In this document: positions 1 through 7,209 of the stretch, in pieces
Layout of the letters: every line of letters begins with the position of its first letter
Position numbering within the stretch: position 1 is the first letter of the stretch
DNA from: Candidatus Leptofilum proximum
GTDB taxonomy: Bacteria > Chloroflexota > Anaerolineae > Promineifilales > Promineifilaceae
DNA length: 64,000 nucleotides
Direction: 5' to 3'
Assembly (NCBI GenBank): GCA_016710325.1
Contig: JADJXK010000001.1
Coordinates: 2,046,001-2,110,000 of the forward strand
Notes under the pieces: generated by a model
The model's input: the letters and a program-made list of their open reading frames with translations, nothing else
What the model was told of the DNA's origin: nothing
Databases searched by the model: none
Translations under genes and position numbers: made by a program

Positions 1-2
1 AG

Positions 3-542
3 ATTGCCGCCGCCAATGAGGTGATGGGACCAGATTTCCGCATTTTGCATGGTACAGAGATGGAAATCCGGGCTGATGGGACGCTGGATTTTGCGGATGA
101 GGTGCTGGCGCGGCTCGATTTTGTTATTGCCAGCCTGCACGTGAGCCTGACGCAGCCGCGTGAACAGGTGATGAAGCGCATCATGAGCGCCCTGGAAAAT
201 CCGCATGTGGACATGATTGGCCATCCCACCGGCCGCCTGCTGCCAGACCGGCCCGGGGCAGATTTGGACATGGAGGTGGTGCTGCAAACGGCCGTCACCA
301 CCGGCACCATTTTGGAAATCAACGCCAATCCCCGGCGGCTGGATCTGCGCGACAGCCACGTGCGGCGGGCCATGGAGCTGGGCGTCACCCTGGCCATCAA
401 CTGCGACGCCCATCACCCGGACCAGTTTGAGCTGCTGCACTACGGCGTGGCCACCGCCCAGCGCGGCTGGGCTACACCGGATCGCGTTGTGAACACATGG
501 CCTTTAGAGAAATTGTTGGGCTTCTTGGCAAAGAGGAAGTAA
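3..542 (+). CDS. PHP-domain protein, C-terminal part of a PolX-type DNA polymerase/phosphoesterase (5' end outside window)
   Basis: The reading frame is open from the window edge, so the protein is truncated at its N-terminus by the window and only about 179 residues are visible. What is visible matches the C-terminal half of the PHP phosphoesterase domain that follows the polymerase X domain in bacterial PolX proteins: a GTEMEI strand, the metal-binding segment IASLHVSL, the IGHPTGR loop, EINANPRRLDLRD, and the terminal metal ligands in INCDAHHPDQ, ending in the family-typical YGVATAQRGW and NTWPLEKLL segments. In this family the PHP domain carries manganese-dependent 3'-5' exonuclease or phosphoesterase activity used in base-excision repair. 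Metal-ligand His and Asp residues appear intact. Whether the polymerase domain is present cannot be seen. A stand-alone PHP hydrolase is the alternative. Confidence 0.85.
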   Translation: MAAANEVMGPDFRILHGTEMEIRADGTLDFADEVLARLDFVIASLHVSLTQPREQVMKRIMSALENPHVDMIGHPTGRLLPDRPGADLDMEVVLQTAVTTGTILEINANPRRLDLRDSHVRRAMELGVTLAINCDAHHPDQFELLHYGVATAQRGWATPDRVVNTWPLEKLLGFLAKRK

Positions 543-552
543 TTAAGTAATT

Positions 553-2072
553 CTCTAGTTTCCGCTAAAGAATTAACATAAAAAGACTTCATTGAAAAAT
601 TAAAATTCGTTGGCAAATCTTTTGCCAATGACAGAACCTTAAAAATGTGACAAAAAAGACCAAAAGCTAAGTCAAAACAGCCACCGCTGTTTGTTTTTGT
701 CTGCGGTGGGCGGCAATTCCTTTGGGCAAATGGTCCGTGACAGCTGGTTTTTGGCGAAGTCGCCCTGGTAAAGGGTAACTTTGCGGAAAAGGCAGACCGG
801 CCAAAGCCCGACGGAAGCGGCCTGGGGTTGGTTGGGGATTTCTATCCCAGAACCCAGTTGGGATGGTTGGATGCAAGGCTGCCAATCCCGTCAGAATGGA
901 ACCGGCCAAGAGCACCAACTCTGGTAAGCGTTGACAAGTTTCCTGAGCAAAGACAAACTGGCGATGAGCCCCTACCATTTGCTTGCCCGCCAGCGGCAAT
1001 TGCTCAATCGGCCAGCGGTCGGTGTAAAGGGCATGAACCGTCGGCGCTTGCAGTTTGACATTGGTGCCCACCAAAAGAGGGTCCTTATAGCGGGGGTCGC
1101 TGATGGCATAGATATCAAACAAGTCGGCCTCTGGGCTGGGTTGAACGTCAGGGCGCACCAGGTCATACCAGACGTTAGCGGTTATCGCCTCGCCTGTTGC
1201 CAATTGCCAGGTGACGGTCGCATCGGCTGGGGTCGCGGCGATTTCCCGTCCCTTGTAGCTTCGCACCCGTGGCCGGACGCGGCGACCGTAAGATGGCTTG
1301 ACGCCTCTTTGCTCTGGGGTGTAGGCGATGTAGTTACGGCGGGCCGTGCCATTTTTGGCCAAGCGGACCAGGTAACGGGCCACTTTGGCCTGGTGGACAT
1401 CTTTGAGCTTGAAGCCAGCGTCGGCCAGCAGGATTTCCAGCAAATCCAGGACACGAGCCGCTTTCTTGAGCAACGATTCCTTGAGCGCCGCTTCGCCAGG
1501 GTCTTGCGGATTCACCCGCACCATGTGGCTGGGCAAAGCGATGCGTTTGCCTTTCACCTGCCCCACCCGTGCAATCAGTCCCAAAATGACCGCCGGTAAC
1601 GCTTTCTCGGCCACACTGTGATAATACTTGGAAGCCAACCCTTGCAGTTTGGGCCGCCAGAACGGGGTTGTGTCAATGGCCACCGCATAATAGCCTTCGT
1701 AACGACAAGGTTGCCATTGACGGGCTTGCATGTATTTATCCCACTCGACGATCAGTTCACTGATTTGCCACACCCCACTGCGCAAGGCAGCCCAGGCGCG
1801 TCGCACCGCCTCTTCGCCAATCCCGGTTGATTGCAAGGCTGGAAATAAAGCACCTCGATGCGTTAGCAAGGAACCGCTGACCAACATCCACAAAAAATGG
1901 AGCATGGCGAGATTGGTGCCAATGGGCAAGTTGGTTACAATTGCTATCAGAGCTGACATTGTTGGTTCTGTTACTGGTGGCATGTTCTGGTTTCCTTTTT
2001 GGTCGAAGGTTTTAACCAATAACATGCCACCAATTTTCTTTTTTGTCACATTTCACTTAGCGGAAAGTAGAG
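553..2072. mobile_element. Complete IS4-like insertion sequence with 16-bp inverted repeats and TAATT target duplication
   Basis: A 16-bp inverted repeat bounds the element: CTCTAGTTTCCGCTAA at 553-568 and its reverse complement at 2057-2072, with 15 of 16 matches. Directly outside lie identical 5-bp repeats TAATT at 548-552 and 2073-2077, the expected target duplication. The single transposase gene inside is uninterrupted, so the element may be active. A second internal match, the A-rich word around 644-660 and its complement near 2036-2053, extends the similarity of the ends. The insertion split an intergenic hairpin made of TAATTGGG words. The element has no copies of the host palindrome ACGGCCGT. 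Confidence 0.9.
667..2049 (-). CDS. IS4-superfamily DDE transposase
   Basis: This 460-residue protein fills the 1.5-kb insertion sequence and should cut and join the element's ends. The DDE residues can be placed: the first Asp in AIDTTPFW (about residue 125), a second in the LLADAGFK segment (about 210), and the Glu in the YTDRWPIEQ segment (about 345), which resembles the YREK/E region of IS4-type enzymes. The long beta-strand insertion between the second Asp and the Glu is typical of that group. The annotated start at 2049 is GTG; an ATG eight codons later gives an equally plausible start. No frameshift or internal stop is seen. The exact IS subgroup (IS4, IS701 or related) cannot be fixed without a search. 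Confidence 0.85.
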   Translation of the reverse strand: MTKKKIGGMLLVKTFDQKGNQNMPPVTEPTMSALIAIVTNLPIGTNLAMLHFLWMLVSGSLLTHRGALFPALQSTGIGEEAVRRAWAALRSGVWQISELIVEWDKYMQARQWQPCRYEGYYAVAIDTTPFWRPKLQGLASKYYHSVAEKALPAVILGLIARVGQVKGKRIALPSHMVRVNPQDPGEAALKESLLKKAARVLDLLEILLADAGFKLKDVHQAKVARYLVRLAKNGTARRNYIAYTPEQRGVKPSYGRRVRPRVRSYKGREIAATPADATVTWQLATGEAITANVWYDLVRPDVQPSPEADLFDIYAISDPRYKDPLLVGTNVKLQAPTVHALYTDRWPIEQLPLAGKQMVGAHRQFVFAQETCQRLPELVLLAGSILTGLAALHPTIPTGFWDRNPQPTPGRFRRALAGLPFPQSYPLPGRLRQKPAVTDHLPKGIAAHRRQKQTAVAVLT

Positions 2073-2131
2073 TAATTGGGTAATTCAGTAATTTTTCCGC
2101 CAATACCCCAATTATGCAATTACCCAATTAC
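2072..2131. repeat. Intergenic hairpin of the TAATTGGG family
   Basis: GTAATTGGGTAATT at 2072-2085 is perfectly complementary to 2118-2131. The same sequence words recur at 28251-28295 and 44229-44272. The hairpin lies between the IS4-like element and the phosphatase gene; the upstream flank of the IS (541-552) is the detached remainder of the same repeat. Confidence 0.8.
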
Positions 2132-2167
2132 AGGACACCACGGTTACTTTCAGAGTAAGGTATTGTT

Positions 2168-3403
2168 ATGGACACGGGAACAACGGCCGTTATTCGCCAG
2201 GCGTTAGTCGGGTTAGATGAAGAAACATTGCAGCTGCTGCGCCAGGTGGCCAGACGGGTGGAGTATCCGCCCAATACCACGCTGTGCCACCAGGGAGAAG
2301 TGGAGCATGTCTTTTACGTGGTGGTAAAAGGAACTGTGGCCGTCATCCGGCATCTGGACGATGGCCAGGAACGCATCCTGAATACGGTCGGTAAAAATGG
2401 GTATTTTGGCGAGATGGGCCTCATTGATGATTCGCCCCGGGCAGCCAACTGCGTTACCCTGACGCCTACCACCGTGCTGGAAGTGACCGAAGAAGCCTTT
2501 GACGGCTTTGTGAAAAACAGCCCGCCGCTGGCTAATTTGCTGTTGCAGCGTATTTTGTCCAATGCTCGCAACCTGGACCGGATTTACATTGAAGATCTCC
2601 AGACCAAGAACGAGGCGCTGGCGCAGGCATACACACGGTTGAAGGCGGCTCAGGCAAGGCTGGTAGAGCAGGAGCGGCTGGAGCGTGAGCTGGAGCTGGC
2701 CGCCCAGGTGCAGCGCAACCTGCTTCGGCAGGAGCTGCCTCAGTTCCCTGATTACAGCTTTGCGGCCTACCTGGAACCGGCGCGCCAGGTGGGCGGCGAT
2801 TTTTACGATGTGTTGGAGATCGATGATGAGCATGTGGGTGTGTTGATTGCCGATGTGGCTGATAAAGGGTTCCATGCCGCGCTTTTTATGGCCGTTACGC
2901 GGACCCTTTTTTTGCAGGAAGGGCGGCACTCACTTTCACCAGCCGAGGTGGCGCTGGCCGTGCACCGGGGCATGTTTGATGTGGCCAACAATGATGAGGT
3001 TTTTCTGACGGCATTTTACGGCGTGCTGCACCGGCCCACCGGGCGCCTCACCTACATTCGAGCGGCACATGAACGGCCGTATCTCCTGCGGCCCGGTCGT
3101 GACGTGATGGCGCTGCCTGGCGGCGGCCGTTTCTTGGGCATGATGCCCGACCTGTCGCTGGTCGAAGAAACGATTCAGCTGCAACCGGGTGACCGCCTGG
3201 TGATGTTTAGCGATGGCGTGCCCGATGCCGTCAACGAGGCCGAGCAGGGATATTCCAACCAGCAGCTGGCAGCGGCAATTGCCGCCTGTGGCCAGAAATC
3301 GGCGGCAGACATCGTGGCCTACCTGGTTAGAGATGTGGCCCAATGGCAGGGCAACGCCGCGCCGTTTGACGATTTGACTTTATTGGTTTTAGAAGCGAAA
3401 TGA
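2168..3403 (+). CDS. Cyclic-nucleotide-binding domain fused to PP2C-type (SpoIIE/RsbU) serine phosphatase
   Basis: The 411-residue protein has a Crp-like cNMP-binding domain (about residues 15-130, with the phosphate-cassette-like FGEMGLIDDSPRAAN), a coiled-coil linker rich in Glu, Leu and Gln (about 140-195), and a C-terminal SpoIIE-type PPM phosphatase (about 205-411). The metal-binding aspartates sit in VGGDFYD, IADVADKG, FSDGVPDA and DDLTLLV, so the enzyme should be active. In other bacteria such proteins dephosphorylate anti-anti-sigma factors in partner-switching cascades; no STAS or anti-sigma gene is visible here, so the substrate is unknown. There is no membrane segment, so it is probably cytosolic and ligand-gated. 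It starts at ATG 2168 after a weak AAGG site. The next gene follows after four bases, suggesting co-transcription. Confidence 0.9.
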   Translation: MDTGTTAVIRQALVGLDEETLQLLRQVARRVEYPPNTTLCHQGEVEHVFYVVVKGTVAVIRHLDDGQERILNTVGKNGYFGEMGLIDDSPRAANCVTLTPTTVLEVTEEAFDGFVKNSPPLANLLLQRILSNARNLDRIYIEDLQTKNEALAQAYTRLKAAQARLVEQERLERELELAAQVQRNLLRQELPQFPDYSFAAYLEPARQVGGDFYDVLEIDDEHVGVLIADVADKGFHAALFMAVTRTLFLQEGRHSLSPAEVALAVHRGMFDVANNDEVFLTAFYGVLHRPTGRLTYIRAAHERPYLLRPGRDVMALPGGGRFLGMMPDLSLVEETIQLQPGDRLVMFSDGVPDAVNEAEQGYSNQQLAAAIAACGQKSAADIVAYLVRDVAQWQGNAAPFDDLTLLVLEAK

Positions 3404-3407
3404 TCTG

Positions 3408-4001
3408 ATGGCCCGATACCAAATCCCCCCAGACCCCAGAGATCCCAAAAATGATGCGTCAGAAAAACGGCCACGCCGCCTGCGGCAAGATGCTGCCGGT
3501 GGTATTAAGGAACCCGTCCCCTGGCGCTGGCTGGGGTTGGGCCTGCTGGTCACCGTCGTCAGCATTGGCCTGGCGCTGGCCCTGGTAAATTCGCTGCTGG
3601 ACCGCCCGCCGCTGGAGGCAGCGCCCATCGAACCAACGCTGATCATTCTCACGGCGCCGCCCAGCCCGATTCCCTCGCCCACCTCGCCGCTGCCGACGCC
3701 GAGCCCGATTCCCACGTTTACGCCGATCCCAACGCCGGATACGGCCGTTGCCCCCCCTGAACTCACCGTTGGCTATTACGCCCAGGTGGCCAACACCGAT
3801 GGCTTTGGCATCAATTTGCGCGGCGGACCCAGCACCAGCAATGCCCTGATTGACCTTGTCGATGAGGGTACGTTGGTTTTAGTCATCGGTGGACCGGAAG
3901 CAGACGAGGCCAACAACCGGCTCTGGTGGCAGCTCCAGCTGGATGACGGCACCGAAGGCTGGGCGGCGGGGGAATTTTTGGTACCTGCGGCCGGACCGTA
4001 G
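3408..4001 (+). CDS. Membrane-anchored protein with proline-rich linker and bacterial SH3-like domain
   Basis: The 197-residue protein has a charged cytoplasmic N-terminus (about 1-42), one transmembrane helix (about 43-65), a low-complexity linker of Pro, Thr and Ser (about 75-115), and a C-terminal SH3b-type domain (about 122-195). The SH3b call rests on GINLRGGPSTSNALIDLVDEG followed by the WWQLQLDDGTEGWAAGEFL strand pattern. Bacterial SH3 domains outside the membrane commonly bind cell-wall or peptide ligands. The gene begins four bases after the phosphatase stop codon and probably shares its transcript. No catalytic residues are recognised; a role as an envelope sensor or anchor is inference. 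Confidence 0.8.
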   Translation: MARYQIPPDPRDPKNDASEKRPRRLRQDAAGGIKEPVPWRWLGLGLLVTVVSIGLALALVNSLLDRPPLEAAPIEPTLIILTAPPSPIPSPTSPLPTPSPIPTFTPIPTPDTAVAPPELTVGYYAQVANTDGFGINLRGGPSTSNALIDLVDEGTLVLVIGGPEADEANNRLWWQLQLDDGTEGWAAGEFLVPAAGP

Positions 4002-4036
4002 GAATTGTGAATTGTGAATGGGGAATGGGGAATTGT
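4002..4036 (+). repeat. Short tandem-word intergenic repeat (GAATTGTGAATTG type)
   Basis: GAATTGTGAATTGTGAAT followed by repeated GGGGAAT words forms a low-complexity tract directly after the SH3 gene. It resembles the other spacer tracts in the window built of short repeated words, but has no perfect partner strand here. The rest of the spacer up to 4194 shows nothing else. Confidence 0.5.
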
Positions 4037-4776
4037 TAACGGCCGTTTCCAGTTGCGTCAGTTTGTGCAAATTGAGGTTGGGAAACCATTTTGTAGGTCT
4101 AGAAAGTAAGCGGCGGGGCCATGCAGATTTATGCTGATGACAGGTAGGGATGGTTGTTGGCTGAAAATAACGCTTGAGCAGAGGGTATAGTTAGATGGTC
4201 TCTCAACTTGCAAATTGCAGACCACTGCTGGTCATAATAAATGGTCAGAAATATCTGAGTCCAATGCCTCATGTCCTTAATAAATTCAATCAACTTTATC
4301 AGTTTCTAGATTTAGTAATTGATGATTTTGACCGGGCTCTTGAACCCTTCCAACGGAAAATTGACACAGCGAAAAATACGTTAGAGGGGTTTATAATTTA
4401 TGGCAAAATGGAGGGGGAAATAATTCCCATATTTCTAAAGTGCCTTTTTTCCTATTCATTTTTTTTCGTTGCAGCAGACAAAGCTTATTTGGGAATCGAA
4501 AAGGAATTTAATCAAATTGAGGACAGATTTAAAATCGAAAAATATAGTTTTTCGTCAGCGCCCCAAAAAAGCACTTTGATTGAGAATATTCAGAAAGTAC
4601 GCAACACATCAATCGGTCATATTCAAGGAAATCAAAATTTTCCAGCAAGTACTTCACTGTTTACACGTCGAACATTATTAAGTTGGGAGCCGGTTCAATT
4701 GGCTGCCCAATCTAATGAATTACCTCGTTTGGTAAATTTAAGATCCTTTGGTAAGTTTAATTTAAGATCTAAGTAG

Positions 4777-5313
4777 TCAGCAAAAAGTTTTCGTAAATAA
4801 AAACCTTTCAGCATGAGACAAATCGTTCTGAATGGTAAGCACCTTATCAACTGAATGAATCATTTCGGCAATCGTTTCGAACAAGTGGTTGGCACAGGCT
4901 TTGTCTTTCAGGTGCCGCCAAAACCGCTCAATCGGATTGAGGTCTGAACAGTAAGGCGGCAACCAGAAAACCGTTGCCTGATTTTCATAAAAGGCCAGCA
5001 GGGCCTCAGAGACATAGCTGTGATGGTAGGAAGCATTGTCCAAAACAATCACAACGGGGCGATCTGATGGAGCCGAAGCCATCAATAGTTGAATGAAGAG
5101 ACAGAAGGATTGTGTGTTTTTCTTCTCGGCGGGCATGGTAATGACTGCATCAGTGCGCCAATTGTAAGCACCAAATAGGTGATGCCACTTGGCCGGGCCA
5201 GGGGCAGGTACCCGTTTCTGTCGCCCCCGCTTCATCCAACATTTGACCAGCTTACACAGCAGTCTCAGGGTCGTTTCGTCCACAAAGAATAGTTCGATTT
5301 CGGCTCGTTCAGC
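4777..5313 (-). CDS. IS630 transposase, DDE catalytic part (orfB, read by -1 frameshift), copy A
   Basis: This frame continues orfA after a -1 slip on the A8 run at 5314-5321 (minus strand AAA AAA AAG to GCT). It encodes KAERAEIELFFVDETTLRLL and the rest of the catalytic core. The acidic triad is clear: Asp in FFVDETTLR, Asp in VIVLDNASYHH, and Glu in DLNPIERFWRHLK, which is the DDE pattern of IS630. The protein should cut at the inverted repeats and insert at TA. The ATG of the VDETTLR region's own frame is not needed if frameshifting supplies the fused product. Copy A has no inactivating change that I can see, so it may be the active copy driving the tandem arrangement. Confidence 0.85.
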   Translation of the reverse strand, partial: AERAEIELFFVDETTLRLLCKLVKCWMKRGRQKRVPAPGPAKWHHLFGAYNWRTDAVITMPAEKKNTQSFCLFIQLLMASAPSDRPVVIVLDNASYHHSYVSEALLAFYENQATVFWLPPYCSDLNPIERFWRHLKDKACANHLFETIAEMIHSVDKVLTIQNDLSHAERFLFTKTFC

Positions 5314-5834
5314 TTTTTTTTAAGCATTTCCAGCGTGGCTTCAGCTCTGGCTTTGACCACTTTGTCCTGGAGTGGGTCCAATGTATGCTTCGGTCGTCGA
5401 TAAACATACTCTTCTTCGGCCAAGATATTGAGGAAGGTGCGCTCGGTAACCCGCACGCCAGTTTCCTTTTCTAAATGGGCTATTAGCCGTTTGCTATCCC
5501 AAACTGTGAAGGCATACCCTAAATCGTGCGGGTCTTGTTCGATGACTTGGGCCAGTCGTTGCCGGTACTGCGCGTCAGCCGCTTGGGGACGACCAGAGCG
5601 GGGCCTGTCGGCTAACCCTTCTAGCCCTTCCGCTCGCCACCGCTGATGCCAATAGTAGACTTTACTCGGCTGTATCGACAGGAGTTCAGCGATTTCCTGC
5701 GGCTTTTGCCCTAAATGCAGCATCCGAATAATGGTTGCCCGTTGGCGAACGCGGAGGTCATCATGGTTTTTGATGGCTTGTTCGATTATCGCGAGTGATT
5801 CAGTTGTTAAAGTGTAGTCAATTTTTTTAGGCAT
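5265..5834 (-). CDS. IS630 transposase, N-terminal helix-turn-helix part (orfA), copy A
   Basis: From ATG 5834 (MPKKIDYTL) the frame encodes tandem helix-turn-helix segments used to bind the IS ends: RVRQRATIIRMLHLGQKPQEIAELL followed by the winged second half with GLADRPRSGRP, a hallmark of IS630/Tc1 N-termini. After the slippery run at 5314-5321 the zero frame continues only to a stop at 5265, while the -1 frame enters the catalytic core. An AGAGAG site lies just upstream of ATG 5834; the TTG six codons earlier is less likely. The sequence is identical in copy B at 7383-7952 as far as I compared it. Confidence 0.85.
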   Translation of the reverse strand: MPKKIDYTLTTESLAIIEQAIKNHDDLRVRQRATIIRMLHLGQKPQEIAELLSIQPSKVYYWHQRWRAEGLEGLADRPRSGRPQAADAQYRQRLAQVIEQDPHDLGYAFTVWDSKRLIAHLEKETGVRVTERTFLNILAEEEYVYRRPKHTLDPLQDKVVKARAEATLEMLKKKLNEPKSNYSLWTKRP

Positions 5835-6209
5835 CTCTCTATGATGCCACAATTATTAAATTCCGAAAACTTGTTTCGGTTTACTTAAGTAGTCAGCAAA
5901 AAGTTTTCGTAAATAAAAACCTTTCAGCATGAGACAAATCGTTCTGAATGGTAAGCACCTTATCAACTGAATGAATCATTTCGGCAATCGTTTCGAACAA
6001 GTGGTTGGCACAGGCTTTGTCTTTCAGGTGCCGCCAAAACCGCTCAATCGGATTGAGGTCTGAACAGTAAGGCGGCAACCAGAAAACCGTTGCCTGATTT
6101 TCATAAAAGGCCAGCAGGGCCTCAGAGACATAGCTGTGATGGTAGGAAGCATTGTCCAAAACAATCACAACGGGCGATCTGATGGAGCCGAAGCCATCAA
6201 TAGTTGAAT

Positions 6210-7209
6210 AGAGTTGTTCCTTAATAATTGAGATTGAAGTTCCAGAGACCAGCGGCAATGCCAATCACGTCATCCTCAAAAGACTTTCTGTGGTTACGAA
6301 ATCGATGCACAAGAATATTGTATCGCTTCAAACCACAGATCGCGTTTTCAACCAATATTCTGATTTGACTCAACGCTTTATTGTCAGCTTTTTGTTCGGT
6401 TGATAAGGTGGTCACAGGGTTCTTCTTACTTTTACGTGGCTTTTTGTGGGGATATGAATCTCTTCTCCCACATAATCGGCGAGAATGCCCTGATAGCCTA
6501 AATCAACTAAGACTGCCATGAATTCAAACCAAGCTTGTTCTGGCGGAAACTCCTCTTTAAGCATGGTGTAATCATGAACATGTCCGGCAAAGGTCCGTCC
6601 CAGGAAAAGAATCGTTTTGTTCAAAGCCGTTATCACCGTGTTTTTAAGCGTGTGTCTTTTTTTTGCCACTGTAATGTTCACGCTGCTCTTGGTTATCCTG
6701 GGGACGGCGATAGCTCCTTTCGGTGACATCAATCAGAATCGTGTCCATACCAGCCAGTGCTTCGAGTAAATCGTCTGGCGTGGCAAACTCACGAGGGGGC
6801 ATGACCTCCAGGTGAACCAGGGTTTGATATAAAACAGGGACTAACTTATACAGGTTTTCATTCGCTTTGGACCGGGCCATGTTGAATTGAGTGCCTAACA
6901 CATCGAAGGTGGGATAAACCTTGAAATAGTAGAGCAGAAACAACAATTTATCTCGCATCGTGGGCAAAGCACCTTTTCGGCCACCGCCTGGACGCCGTTG
7001 ACGCACACCGGCTGCGCTACCGTCTTGATAGGCTTGCCATTGCATCTTGGTGTAAGTCATGAAAAATACTTCTAGTAAAATCTCGAATTGTGTTTCTGAT
7101 ACGCCGGTTAAAGCACGCATATGACGATCATCACGAATTTGTAGGCTCATTTAGTTTTCTCCAGCTGAATTGGCTGGAATTTACCCGTTTTTTAATTAGG
7201 AACAACTCT
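6210..7209. mobile_element. IS5-family (ISL2-like) element, 1000 bp, inserted in IS630 copy B
   Basis: AGAGTTGTTCC at 6210-6220 is repeated inverted as GGAACAACTCT at 7199-7209. AAT occurs directly outside at 6207-6209 and 7210-7212, and the uninterrupted target TTGAATGAAG is visible in IS630 copy A. The 3-bp duplication of ANT form and the 11-bp ends suit the ISL2 subgroup of IS5. That subgroup assignment is from recalled family rules, not a search. Confidence 0.85.
6221..7150 (-). pseudogene. IS5-family transposase broken by two compensating single-base indels
   Basis: The protein is readable in three pieces. Piece one (7150 down to about 6660) carries the N-terminal HTH-like region and the first catalytic Asp in ILIDVTERS. 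Piece two (about 6660-6450) carries HVHDYTMLK and VDLGYQGI with the second Asp. Piece three (about 6450-6221) carries the Glu in RILVENAICGLKRY. Pieces one and three share a frame. The shift into piece two is +1 at an A8 run (6657-6664; A7 would keep the frame), and the shift back is a missing base near a C4 run at about 6455. A +1 shift is not the -1 slippage used by many IS elements, so I read this as a pseudogene or as homopolymer sequencing errors. Confidence 0.75.

Larger units (their letters stand above)
4772..5885. mobile_element. IS630-family element, copy A (1114 bp, apparently intact)
   Basis: The ends are imperfect inverted repeats: outward-reading AGTAGTCAGCAAAAAGTTTT at the left and the complement of the ACAAGTTTTCGG region at the right. 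They are flanked by TA at 4770-4771 and 5886-5887, the TA target duplication expected of IS630/Tc1-mariner transposons. The minus strand encodes two overlapping frames joined by a slippery A8 run. Copy A keeps a G4 run at about 5055 that is G3 in copy B. Confidence 0.9.

Noticed and set aside
6644..6732. Programmed frameshift in the IS5-like transposase at an A8 run
   Set aside because: The needed shift is +1 (or -2), not the -1 slippage expected on such runs, and a later compensating indel restores the original frame, so mutation or sequencing error is more likely.
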